64,000 nucleotides of DNA from Rhodosorus marinus (taxonomy: Eukaryota; Rhodophyta; Stylonematophyceae; Stylonematales; Stylonemataceae): contig JAMWBK010000002.1 in the NCBI GenBank assembly GCA_029953675.1, positions 2,542,001 through 2,606,000 of the forward strand. The letters run 5' to 3'. Shown piece after piece: positions 11,816-22,771 of this stretch. The notes beneath the pieces are model-generated. The model made no database searches, was not told the origin of the DNA, and saw nothing but the letters and a program-made list of their open reading frames with translations. The stretch's first letter is position 1, and each line of letters starts with the position of its first letter. Made by a program: the position numbers and the translations under genes.

Positions 11816-13241
11816 CTCGTCCGATTGAGCCTTACGAAAAGCAGCAACTTCACCCAGAAAATCGTCGCGAAGAGAAGAAGCACATTTGAGAAGAGATGAA
11901 CTACCGCATGTTGAAGTTCTGATTGAAAAAAAAAGAAGCTAAACTTCCACACCTCCTCGTCCGTTTCCTACTTGCAAAACCAGCTCGCTGAGGAAACGGG
12001 ATGAGTGCCATGTGGCACTCGAGCGGAAAGAACTTGGCAAACTGCCAAAGTTAGGGCCAGAGCAGAGTGGACACAGGGTTAACAATCCAAAGACACTGGA
12101 AAGATGTTCAAGCGATTGGTACGAGTACCTCATCGACGGGCGTGAAGCGAAAACACCATACATTTAAATCAACAGAGCCGGATCGCCCAGCTATGGACTT
12201 TGGCAGGGCATATCCGGGACGTATGGCTAAGCAAAAGTAGTTTTGTTGTCTGGTTTGAAGGATGTCGCTGAAGGACCTTATAGTTCCCCTAGTTCCCAGT
12301 CTCTCTCCAATCTGCTCTATCAGAGTATGGTTCTACGAAGTGCAAGACTGATCGTTTCGAGAATCCTGTAGTTGCTCGGCCAGATCTTCATTGACGGATC
12401 AGCTCAGTCAGGTGGACCCTCAGATGCTGACGATGGAACAAATTTCGTCCTTAGCCTGCTCCAGTGGAAATGCGCTTTGGAATTGCATGCGTACCCGCTA
12501 TCCACTAGTAAATGGATCAACCTTGTCCAGCCTCATCTATTAAAACTCCTGGTTACTTGTGAAGTTCTCTTCTGCTACATCGGTTTTCTAGCCATTAAAG
12601 TATGGCGAATCTCATTCTGAAGCAAACAGGTTCTGATCTTGGTAGTTGCTCCACGCAATTCCCGGTTTGATCTTTCAGATCCTGGTTTACCTCACCTCAG
12701 CCGATCCATCATTCAAAGCATATGGTCCAGTATGAGATAACTCCTCGTGCAAATTGAATTAGGGTTGTACGGACTCAAGCAGAGCACAAAGGCATTGAAA
12801 TCAGACGTTGACTGACTACAGGCTTGGAGCGCTTGGTTTTCCAGTACTAGGATCAATCCTATTCGCGTCGATTGCACATCGATCGCCTTGCACCAACTAC
12901 TCAACGGATCCAATCTGTTCTCTCAGCCATGGATCTACGACTGTAAAAACTACAGCTATACAACAGATGCATATTCTGAGAGAGCAGATCGGAGAGATAC
13001 ATGGAACTAGGGGGAACTCTAGGGTTCTACAGAGACGTCCTTCAAACTAGACAACTCCGCTCAACGCCGTCAACTGTTGCTCCTGATCAAACCTTTGCAA
13101 GTGTTAGAGCATTGATCGATCACGGGAGACTTCAGGCTGGTAGCAGTTCGGATCGTATGAAGTAGTTCGGATCTGGGCTGCTTTCCGTTGAGCTGATCAA
13201 ACGTAGGCTGAATGGGTCACTGAGCTGTTTATAAAAGCAAT
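11816..13241. other. 1.4 kb spacer
   Basis: Lies between divergent genes (glycosyltransferase on minus, FIST protein on plus). Short frames exist on both strands but none is recognisable. It should contain two promoters. Confidence 0.45.
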
Positions 13242-15414
13242 ATGTTAGGTTTTCAACTTGGCGCAGGGTCGATTGGATCAACTCGATGGAGGCGACTTGG
13301 ATACCAGGCGTCTCGGGGCCGCTTGAGGGAGCGAGGCCGGCTTAAGGTTTGGACGGCATCTTCAGCTGGGGCTGATGGGTTTGGACAATCTGTGAGCTCC
13401 ATCTCTGATGGTTTTGGCGTTGGAACTGGAAGAGGGCCCAGTGGCGTGCAGTCTGCTGTTCGACAGGCGTCGATGGGCCTGCCAGATGGACTGGCGCCGC
13501 AGATTGCGGTGTTAGTGATTTCAGCGAAACTTGGCAACTCGTTTGAACGCATGCTGCGGGATCTGAAGAAGTACTTCGCGCTGCAGAGATGGAACGATGT
13601 TCAGGTGAGCGGACCAAGTCTACCTTTCTGCTCCGGCCTCTGAGAAACCACGCGGTTTTACCTGAGATTTCCTTCTTCTATCTTCAAGGTTATTGGCGGG
13701 AGCGCATCTGATGTCTTCCTCGAGGAGGAGGGAGACGTCAAGCTCATGCTCCTGGGTGTCGGTGAGACGCGGTTCACAACCTTTACTGTAGATTCTTGTA
13801 CATCGTTGGACCTGGACCTGAGGCAGGAAGGGATTAGGGAGAAGATTCTTGGCACCCGATCCGGTCAGTTCGAGGATCCTATTTTCATGCTCTTCAAGAC
13901 ACCTGAATTCGTGAATGCTGAGAAGGTCATTTCAATGTTGGACTTTGCGTTTCCAAATTCCGCGAAAGTACGTTCTTGCTTCCGTTAAGGCGCGAAAAGC
14001 TCCTCCGCGAGAGACTTCGAGACACGTGATCCTCGAATCTCAGACTCCAGACCGTGCTACTAAGCTGCTTCATGTGTACCTTTGTCTCAAACCAGTTCGG
14101 CGTTCACGCTGGAAACATACCGCTGAGAAGGGAAGCCGTCTTCCACAACGAAGAAGTTATTGAAGACGGAATGTGCGGAATCGTAATGGAAGGAAAAATC
14201 GCCGTCGACCTGATCGTCTCTCAGGGAGCTAGATCTGTTGGCACAGTTCTGCGGGTATGACGACCTCTTGCCATTCCTTTCACATGACCCACCTCAAAGG
14301 CAGAAGACCCGGTTTTCCTGAAGCTGCGAGGATCAACGTCTGAACAGGTTGACGAGGTAGAGGATGGCACGACGATCACCAAGGTTAAGGAAATGGGAAC
14401 CTCCATGGAATCACAAGGAGCCCCGATGACGCTGTTCGATATGTGGCAGTATACAGACGTAATATCCGGACGGGACCAAGGACTGGCAGAGAAATGCACC
14501 ATGATCGGGCTAGGAATCGACAAGTTCGAGGAAGGAGAAGAGCCTGAGTATTTAGTCCGCAGGATAATCGGAATCGACAATACGAACAAGGCGCTGGCGA
14601 TCGACGGCAAAGTACGGCAGGGCCAGATTATTCAATTCCAAGTTAGAGTAAGCAGACGCCAGGCTGCAAGGTCTCACCTGTGTAGAAGCAAATCCCAGTG
14701 ACAGAACTCGTTGTGTTCATTGCTCGAAGGACGGACAGAGCGCACTTGTGGAGCTGGAGTCGTTGCTGAAAAAGGTTGCAGTGTTCAAGATCGAGAAGTC
14801 GGTGGAAGCCAAATTCCCTATTGCCCTGCTGCTTTTTTCAGATACTGAAAGAGGTGAGAACGCTTGAGAATTTGTTCTCAGCTGTTGAAATTTGCAACTC
14901 CGTTATGTATACCCACGCTCTTTGTCTACGAGTGGCAAGCTATTGTGATTTCGTCATCATGGCGAAACTTGATTCCACTACCCGGACTCTACGACTGAAA
15001 ATGATTCTTTCGCTTGTGCATTTTGCAATGCTCAGATGTGGACACCAGAAAAGCACTTGCGACGGAGATTGCCCTGGTCAAGGAAACCTTGAAGATTTCT
15101 GTACCAGTATTTGAGGTTATCTCAGATGGGCAGATTGGACCTTTGCCCGCTCCTGGATTTGTCAACTACTATCCGATAAAAGGTAATTCCACAGTTGCAT
15201 AAGATTACCATGAATAGGAGCTGACGGAGCAAAATGCAACTTCCTAAAGGTGTTGGAGTGTGTGGTTCGACTTTTGAGCATTCGACTACCTCTGTGTTCG
15301 CAATTTTGTACGGGTCTTCCCCCAGGGGCTAGTGGACACCTATCCAGAAGGCGGATATGCGTTCGGATTGCTGGGAGAGCAAGTCACTACCGCGACCGAT
15401 CTCCAAGTTTGTAA
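13242..15414 (+). CDS. FIST-domain protein (FIST_N plus FIST_C), probably plastid-targeted
   Basis: FIST domains are predicted small-ligand sensory modules found in bacterial signalling proteins and in plants and algae. Seven exons: 13242-13604, 13689-13967, 14096-14254, 14348-14647, 14730-14853, 15036-15182, 15326-15414, all phase-consistent. The first ~60 residues are Arg/Ser/Gly-rich and lack acidic residues, like a transit peptide. The FIST_N part includes PQIAVLVISAKLGNSFERML, VIGGSASDVF and MLLGVGETRF. FIST_C features are VDLIVSQGARSVG, YLVRRIIGIDNTNKALAIDG followed by VRQGQIIQFQVR, DGQSALVELESLL and FEVISDGQIGPLPAPGF. The last exon is the weakest part. Using the stronger CAG acceptor it stops at 15414; an AG six bases downstream (ending 15332) opens another frame to 15682. 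The fourth exon could instead begin at 14300. Partner proteins are unknown. Confidence 0.72.
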
Positions 15415-17485
15415 GGACCCTAGGCTGCCTCGTCGGGAAAGTAGTATTTCACTCCTGTACTTTCTGGAGCTTCACAACCACGTATCACGTAGGATAGAAG
15501 TTGTCAAGTGCACAATTCTGATCACGGACCTCCGCGGTCTTTGCGGCAAAGTCCGCGGTGAGAGTTTGAGGCAAATATCGCTGAGCGATACCTGGCTTTC
15601 CTCCTCTAATTGCCATAACTTTTGTTGTCGGAGAAAAGCAAGGGGAGTGTTGAAGTTTCGTGCATCTTCCGCTGTTCCCTAGACGCTCCCTGGTCGTTCG
15701 CCTCTAGATTGAGTTTCTTCTACAAGCAAGATGTTGTTGCACTGCTTTTCGATGCGGACTCACTGCTGGGGCACAATCACCCAGCCACCCCGGGTGCAGG
15801 CCTGATAACTTTCCGAAATTTGTCGCATTAAAAAAACAAGCAGAGAAGTTCGTACTGAAAAAAGAAAACAGCCCGTTTAGATTTTCACTATTTCACCGCA
15901 AGGTAGAGAGACAACAATTTCTGTTTTCAGCTAAATCCTTGTAAATCTTAATCCTTGAAAAGTCCTCTGTACAAGGTATGTGACCTAGAGCGGGATATAA
16001 CCACTCCAAAAGGTCTCCAATGGCAAAAGATCGGGAGATGAAACCCACCGACTCAATGCTAATGGTAGCCCAATTCAGACGCAGGGATGAAACCCGCTAC
16101 CCAGACCCAAGGTAAACCTTTTAATTTTACTGCGTTCCCTATTTTCTCCTCAACCTTCTTCTGCTTCGGGGTGCACTCAATACCCTTCAGCTCACTAATA
16201 TCCCCGATGCTCTCTGTGGGGGTGTAGATCTGCTTCCAACATCTCTGTGGGGAAGATCTACTTCTAACATCAGCAGATCTATCTTAAGCACCTAATCCAT
16301 AGTTACTGATGCTATGGTCGTTAGTGTACTTTCTTAGATCTTCACAATCCTACGCCACTATCGCCAAACACGCTGCTGAGGTATGAGAAAATCCTTTACC
16401 CCTGTCCCATTGTCCCAATCATCCTCCCAATCCAATGCTGACACTCACAAAACACCCTCACCAAATGAGTCCTTCAATAATATTTCCAAAATACATATAA
16501 CCGCTTTACCATAAAACCAATATTAATTGGACATATGCGAATATTTATTTTTATTCAATATTTAATATAGGAAATGTTTTTAATTATTATACAACGGCAC
16601 TAAAAGTATGCAAATTTTTGAGTTTGGTACTATTGAATTAGCATGTTTTTATATTGAGCTGAATATTAATAGAATACCATTTTTGGATAGAATTCTTGGC
16701 AACGTCAGGGCAAGGAGATGCGACACTAGAGTTCTGAGAACTTTAGTTGAGGTCTTAGCTACCCCGAGAACGAAGAACTACGATCGATGTAAATAACTAG
16801 CTTCGATACTAAGGGCGGCTGATCTCCGTTATAGGGCCGAAGAAAGAAGAGATTCGACGAAGTGATGACGTCGATCCCCTGAGCTCTTACGTCAAAACCC
16901 TCCGTAGAACAGCACCCCTGTGCATCAACCCGAAGATTTCAACGACGGAGCGGGACCAAGCGATGCGCTAGGGCTGATTGGAGAACGCTGGCGTCGAAAA
17001 GAGCTTCAGCATAGACGGTCTGATTGCGACGACGCATGGTTAGAGCCCAGCAGGTAACGATTCTCCAGTTTTTTGCGTCCCCTTTTTTTTTTGCTAGTGT
17101 ACCGCATTCGGGGAGCCTTGGCCTCTGATTAAAACCGACCCGTCCATCTATCTGCATCATGATTCGGGAACATTGCAGCCCTCATGTTTGCTAGGAGCAA
17201 CCGTTACCGTCACAGTGCTCGCTGCAGAACGTTCTACGTGCAGTTGGCTCGGTGCCATGTCCGCCCTTTGAGGGTACTGAATGATGTGTTGCTTAAAAAC
17301 TACTGAAATTTATAATTGATGCTGGCCACTAGAATTTTACCTGTATGGGGTTTTCAAGAGTTGATCGTACGTGGAGGGAACGCGCGCTCAGGGAGCTATA
17401 GGAGAGCTGGACTGGACTGGGCTGGGCTGGTCATGAATTGAAGAATGAAGAAGTCTAATTTGAAAGAAGGTGGACGGCTATAGAT
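15415..17485. other. 2 kb spacer
   Basis: AT-rich in the middle (about 16480-16620). Two close copies of a short CTCTGTGGGG motif followed by GATCT-rich sequence lie at about 16210-16280. No ORF is recognisable. A 73-codon minus-strand frame at 16939-17160 is possible but unsupported. Confidence 0.4.
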
Positions 17486-18256
17486 ATGTCTCTCTTCAGT
17501 CGCTTGGGAAGGAAGTACCTGGATCTCCTGAAGGTGCATCCGGTGAAAACGAAGGCGATGACTTCCTTCACGTTGATGGCGGCAGCGGATGTGGCGGTTC
17601 AGTCTCGATCTGAGGAGCCCTTGGATCCGATTAGGACGCTTCGATTTGCGTCTTTCGGTTTCGTGTTTGGTTCGCTTACCCTCGCTTGGATGACTGGGTG
17701 ACTGTGTTAGAGGCTGACATGCACGTGCTTGACTGTTTCTCCGAATCTTCATCATTAGGGCCGGCGGGACATGCTTGGTATGGCTTTTTGGAGCGCGTAT
17801 TCAAACCTTCGGCGTCTCTAGCTGGTCTGGTAAAGTCCGTCTCTGTTGATCAGCTCATCTTCGCACCGATTATCCTTGGCACGTTCTTCACGTATTTGTG
17901 CGCATTGGAGGGAAAAGGAGCCGAAGCAACTAGACAAAAGATCTCTCAAGATCTGCCTCCAACAATTGTGAGTCCAAAGATCTCCTCGCAGGTACTTCTA
18001 AGAAGCACACATGCTCCGTTGACTGACGCAGACCTGCTGCTTCCCTCTCGCGTGCCTACATCAGGTCAACAACTGGTTCTTATGGGTCCCAACTCAGATT
18101 ATTAACTTCAAATATGTTCCTGAATTTTTGAGATTGCCTGTTGTATCTTCCGTCGCACTTCTATGGAATATTTATCTGGCAGTGATGACAAACAAACCTG
18201 TGAAACCACGAGAGGCCGACAATCGGTTCAAGCATGACAACCTGGAAACAACGTGA
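17486..18256 (+). CDS. Mpv17/PMP22-family membrane protein
   Basis: Small four-helix protein of peroxisomal or mitochondrial inner membranes; family members behave as channels or affect mitochondrial DNA maintenance. Three exons: 17486-17669, 17759-17967, 18065-18256, totalling 194 residues, the usual length. Family features are an N-terminal LFSRLGRKYLDLLKVHP, then TKAMTSFTLMAAADVAVQ, the GPAGHAWYGFLERVF block (family GP..H.WY.FL), VDQLIFAPI, and in the last exon VNNWFLWVPTQIINFKYVP followed by R-L-P. The first intron uses a weak GTTCGC donor; I chose it because it restores FGFVFGPAGHAWY in phase. Read through unspliced, that exon would stop at 17701. Which organelle the protein serves cannot be told from the sequence. 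Confidence 0.88.
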
Positions 18257-18704
18257 GCATGGCCTCGCTAGTTGCGTAGCTCAAGGTGGTCACAGGATAG
18301 ACAATGCAACTTCTCTAGGATACAAGCTCTTCGAGGAGGAAACGATTAATTAGCCAAGAGGACAAAGTCGCCCAATGCTGACGCTCTGGATCCCTACTTT
18401 GCGACGTCCGTTCTGAGAAGGCTTCGTTAGTTGCCTGCTGAGAAATAGGTGTAGGCCGATGCAGTGGAAAGCTGCAGATGTTCAACGTTCGATTTGGCAA
18501 GGGGGAGAATATCGCAAGAACAATTAACAGATGAAAGCGTTTCTGGAAAGCTGACAGGAAAACATTCTGAGAGACAAGATGTTTTTCCAGAGTTAATGAA
18601 GTAAATGCAGGAAATAATAGACCCGAGAGCGATAGGTTTCAAGCCAAAGGCTCGTTATCGCGTACGGCTTCTTTCAACATGCGAACCAGATAGAACCGCC
18701 CATC
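18257..18704. other. Spacer after the Mpv17-like gene
   Basis: Convergent intergenic stretch of about 450 nt between two stop codons. No gene is seen. Confidence 0.4.
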
Positions 18705-19000
18705 CTAAGATCCAGATTTCTCCTTCAAGAGCGCAGTCAAGTATAGGTATATCCTTCGCTGTCCATACAACGACAAATACGGGCTAGCCAGATGGTTCTT
18801 CATTGCCTTAAAGCCATAGATCACGTTGACGAGGGCCAACACTGACCCAGGTTTGGTTGCATACGCACTTGCTCGTCTTTAATCGTTTCAATCGCTTCGA
18901 GATGGTCCAGTAGGTCATGCCGGACTCTCTCGTTGCCAAATCGATCCTGAGGTGGAAGCGTCTGTGGGAGGTCAAAACTGATACAGATTCGATTGAACAT
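18705..19000 (-). CDS. Uncharacterised minus-strand protein, frame interrupted
   Basis: I do not recognise this protein. Reading on minus from ATG 19000, the frame runs MFNRICISFDLPQT, then GNERVRHDLLDHLEAIETIK, and reaches a TGA. Another frame takes over at about 18842-18864 and continues VLALVNVIYGFKAM, PYLSLYGQRRIYLYLTALL to TAG at 18705. Both halves have protein-like composition, so they probably belong to one gene. They join in phase if a 23-nt GT...AG segment (18864-18842) is removed, or if one base is missing in the run CTGGG near 18846. A splice acceptor (TAG) just before 19009 suggests an upstream coding exon, perhaps beginning at the ATG near 19190. It may be a real gene with a tiny intron, a frameshifted pseudogene, or a sequence error. 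Confidence 0.35.
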
Positions 19001-19318
19001 GGGCTGCTCCTACCCTGGACCAGAACAATATCCTGCTATTATTGAATATTTCATTCCAGTGAACTTGGAGCTAGTCGAGTAGGTGAGGACGGACTCGCCT
19101 CATTGCCGAATCCACCCTCATCGACGCTCCCCAGCGAGTCAGTTGGCGAAGATCGATCGAGATTTGATTGAAAACAGATTGTTTTGCCATAATGGAAATG
19201 GTGAATTGGTATCGAGTGATGGAGAAGTAGCAAGTATGAAAGTGCTGTATGAATGAAAGCTTGTGGTCTGTAGAAAGGAGACTGGTTTATCATCTTTAGA
19301 ATGCGTCAGAATAATAAG

Positions 19319-19828
19319 ATGGAGCTACTCGGTTTTGTAGGAGGGGTTGGAGCTGTTGTGAACCGATCAGCAAGGATCGGTGAACGGTGTGGGGGACGTG
19401 TGAACTTTTCGGTACGCGCGACGCACCGGGCTGTTTCGTTTCAGTAGTCTTCTGCTTTTCGTTTTTGTCCTCTTGCCTTTTTTTTGGTTTAAAGACGTGC
19501 TTTGGAAGCTTAGCTCTACCTCTGGCACGATGTGTTTAGATATGTTGTTTTGTATCACCTCCTCGTTCTCCACTGGACAAAACATACTGACCGATTGTCA
19601 TCTTGTACTTTCTTTGTTTTCCTCTTCAAGGTGAGAAGCGCGAGATCCGCGAGGCTCAGAAACGTTTGTATCCGGATGGCGGAAGGAGACGAGGAATCTA
19701 AGGAAGACGCTCCCCAGACTCTGCAAGGAATTCTTATTTTCGCGGTGACGATCGCAATCTTTGGAGTCGCGATCCTCGCTACATTTTCGAGGACCTTCCT
19801 GCCAGGTGGTCTCGGTCCGCCTTTGTGA
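19319..19828 (+). CDS. Small plastid-targeted single-helix membrane protein
   Basis: Two exons, 19319-19411 and 19631-19828, with a 219-nt intron, give 96 residues. The first ~45 residues are rich in Arg, Val, Gly and Ser with almost no acids (for example VNRSARIGERCGGRVN and VRSARSARLRN), typical of a transit peptide. The presumed mature part starts near MAEGDEESKEDAPQT, which is acidic, followed by one hydrophobic helix (LQGILIFAVTIAIFGVAILA) and a short tail FSRTFLPGGLGPPL. The layout (acidic N terminus, one helix, Gly/Pro tail) resembles small thylakoid or envelope subunits. I cannot assign it to a named photosystem, cytochrome b6f or translocon subunit. The 3' end converges on the transglycosylase gene. 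Confidence 0.6.
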
Positions 19829-20222
19829 TCACCTGTGCCTTATCCAGACGGACAGGACAACGATATCCAGGGTAGCATTTTCAAGACCGAGGGGAAGCCT
19901 CTCCTAGATGTCCTTCCCAGGACCTGTCACAAACACGCCATTCCATCTGAATAAAACAAAAAACTGTATTGTTCTTGAATCAAAAACAAATTGTTGCTTT
20001 TTGCCATCAACTCCCGTACCTCTCAAAACTGTTCCTACAATGATACAAAACTCTCTGCAGCAGCAGATTCCATTCCTAGAAACACGGATTGCCTTCGTGC
20101 GAGATGGCCCAAGGGCCTCAACGAAGCGATCCAGCAAGCTGCGAAGCTCACAGGAGCTCCTAGGGCTTTTTACACACCCGAACCCGACAACGAAATACTT
20201 TCGAACCAGCTTTCGCGGCAAT
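19829..20222. other. Convergent 3' spacer
   Basis: Lies between two convergent stop codons and probably holds both 3' untranslated regions. I see no additional gene. Confidence 0.5.
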
Positions 20223-21698
20223 CTAGATTTCGTCCCTCATGATCTTACTTCTTAGATCCGACATGAAGTCGTTCATATACTTAATGTTGTGGAGCGTCAT
20301 AAGAGACCCAGCCAGTGGCAGATGCTCCTTGCTGAGGTAGTGCAAGTACGCCACCGATACATTTTGCAGGCCAAACTTTTCGTCGGGCGGTTTGTAGTTG
20401 TTCCTATTGCTGTTTTTCCTGATCTTCAACGGTCCATTCTGAGTTAAGAGCGTTCCATGTCGTCCCATACGAGTCGGAAAGCACGAGTCAAACGTATCTA
20501 CTCCCAACGGAACAGCCCTTTGTTTAGGATTCAGCGAAATACATGCAATTGAGTGAATCAGAACTGGTTCATCGGCACTTTTGTTTGTTGGGATCCCTTC
20601 GTTTCCGCACCTCTTAATGCTTTCAATATCTGCAATCCCGAGGAGGTGGTTTGGCCTCTTCGGATCCAACCTCGGCATGACAAAGTTGAGCAACTGGATA
20701 AGCTCGTTACGGTCCTTTCCCAAGCTTCCACCGACACCGAACCCATCGAAGGGAAGTGAGCTGATGTAATCTATGCTTAGCTGTCTCAACTCTAGGTCTA
20801 CACCCCCGTGGATGACACCATACATTGCTTGGTTCTTCACGTTGTTCAAATGAGCACGTAAGCTCCTTGCTTCCCATCTATGAGTCAGATAAACGGACCT
20901 GGAAAAGAAACCAAAGCAGACGTTGATGAGGGCTTTTGGAGCGGCTGACAGCGAAATAGAGGAGCTGTCGACTGCAACTTACGATTCTAGCCTCCGTCGT
21001 TCAATGTGGTAGGGGGGTAACTCATCCAATGGGACAATAATATCAGAGCCATAGGCCTTCTGTGCTTCTACCGAAGACTCCGGCGTTAGCAGATGCTGCT
21101 TTCCATCCCTATAGGACCTGAACTTTGCACCCAACTCTGATACTTCATCCAGTAGGGACCCTTCAGTACTTCGATTTGGGCCTCTCGCTTTCATGTTCAG
21201 TTCATCGGTCACTGAGCCTTGAGATAATGAGAACACCTAGTTCGCAAGCCAACAGTAAGTATCAACGGCCGGTTAGCCGCTAAAGGCGTAATAGATGCGT
21301 CAGAGACGCTTTTGGTGGTGTTCTCGTCCAACCTGAAAACCTCCACTGTCCGTAATGATCGGTCGGTTTCTGTTCATGTACTTGTGGATCCCTCCAGCCT
21401 TCTCGATAAGCTTAGGACCCGGTTGAAGAAGCAAATGGTACGTGTTGCAGAACATCAGCTGCTGACCGGAATCGTCGGCAGCTCGATGATCAACAGCCTT
21501 GAGTGCTCCATTGGTTGCTACTGCGACGAATCCTGGCGTGTCTACGAATCCGTGTGGGGTATAAATCCTGCCAACTCGAGCCCGGGAGATACTTGACTCA
21601 TGTAGCAGCTCGAAACTGAAGAAATCCCGCGGCTTGTAATCGGGGAACGTCTTTGGGTCTGGGGGAAGAGCGAGTCCTAAAAAAGGAGAAAATAGCAT
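20223..21698 (-). CDS. QTRT1: Queuine tRNA-ribosyltransferase (TGT) with zinc-site cysteines missing
   Basis: Replaces guanine 34 of GUN-anticodon tRNAs with queuine. Four exons on minus: 21698-21333, 21236-20983, 20898-20611, 20517-20223, giving 400 residues. Landmarks are FSFELLHE, RIYTPHGFVDTPGF, CNTYHLLLQPG, the catalytic ITDSGGFQ|VFSLSQG across a splice, MYGVIHGGVD, FDGFGVGGSLG, and GVDTFDSCFPTRMGRHGTLL with the presumed nucleophilic Asp. The C-terminal block AYLHYLSKEHLPLAGSLMTL-HN retains the zinc-ligand His. The CxCxxC expected just before it is replaced: the three cysteine positions read D, K and L in PPDEKFGLQNVSVAYL. The third intron (20518-20610, 93 nt) is in frame with no stop, so retention would insert 31 residues. 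The first ATG (21698) lies only 25 nt before an AG-rich acceptor-like site, so an upstream first exon is possible. Confidence 0.88.
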
Positions 21699-22771
21699 AT
21701 GCAGAGTTGCGAATCCCGAATCTTAGACTTGTAGACTCTTAATTCTGCCCACAGCGCGGAAAACATCATTGCGCGGGGTTGGATTCGTTCTAATTCAAAG
21801 CATGTTGCTCCTGCAGGTCCAGAATGAGGACCGGGCAGAAGAGAAGGCTTTTATGGGGTGAAGAAGAAAGGGAAGAGCGATGGGCCAACCGAAGCCGCGC
21901 CCCCTCATATATCCAGTAAACAAAAGTTTCCTTCTTCCAGCTCAGACGTACCCTTGTCAGTGGTAATATCTATGATTGGAGAATGGAAACCCCTACAGCT
22001 CGCTGCAACGCGATTCCACAACCGATTTTGACAGCCCTTGCTCGTCAGAGCGCTCAACGATTGCTTCAACAAAGCCATTCCAAGCTACTCGGCGTCTCCG
22101 AAAAACTCCGACGTCGATCCTTGGTCAACCAAAAAAGAAACTACGCAAGATTACAACATCTGCCTCGCACACGAGCCACAACTTTTTTCAACCTTCTGGT
22201 GAGAACGTTTAGCACAGCCTCACACGAAGATGAAGTCAGAGACTGAGTAAGCAACATCTGCTACTTATCTAGAGTTCTTTAAAGGAGCATTTAAATACCG
22301 TTCACGAAGGTCGCGTTCTGCGGAGAACCCTTCAGCGCTTCTCGAGAGCTTGCTGGAAGTTGGAACCCTCGGCGATGATCGACGAGAGTTTCGGCTGACA
22401 TCGATCGGCCGTGTGGAGCGCTGTGGCATGGAGTACTATCACTGATGCCTGGACAAAAGAGTGAAATCGTAGCGGGGATGACCTCGGAGTCCTTGGAGGT
22501 TGACCAAGAAGAGGCAGGCTGCGGGGATGACGTCTTGGTGTTCGTAGCATTTGAAAACAGATGTGCTTGGTTTAGAGAAGGAAGCTTGAAGAAGCGACAG
22601 AAGGTCCTAGTTCCGGTCTTCAATGATATGGTGAGAGCGATGAGCGTTGGCTCTGTGTTTAGCGATCGAGCTCGGCTTGGTTTTCGGGGCAAAAGTGGAT
22701 TTTTGTGTGTGGGCGGGGGAGGGTGGGGGGGTTTGAACTTTTGACTCGAGCGGCTACTGGAGCTTCTGAAG
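21699..22771. other. Spacer upstream of TGT and the four-helix protein
   Basis: Besides the E2 fragment at 21737-21895, this holds two overlapping plus-strand frames (21976-22212 and 21983-22246) and frames on both strands at 22290-22740. None is recognisable. The plus frame from 22445 ends in a GTGAGA donor at 22631 and could be an upstream exon of the next gene, but this is unproven. Confidence 0.35.
21737..21895 (+). pseudogene. Degenerate copy of an intron-exon piece of the plastid E2 gene
   Basis: This stretch matches 27053-27203 of the acyltransferase gene. By eye, shared blocks include GGTCCAGAA and GCAGAAGAGAAGGCT, then AAGAAGAAAGGGAAGAGCGA (one base different) and the intron motif TTCGTTCTAATT. 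Both the 3' half of the E2 intron and the start of its next exon are copied, in the same plus orientation, so the source was genomic DNA and not a spliced RNA. Several small indels break the reading frame. The fragment sits immediately upstream of the minus-strand TGT start, about 5.3 kb from the parent. Confidence 0.75.
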
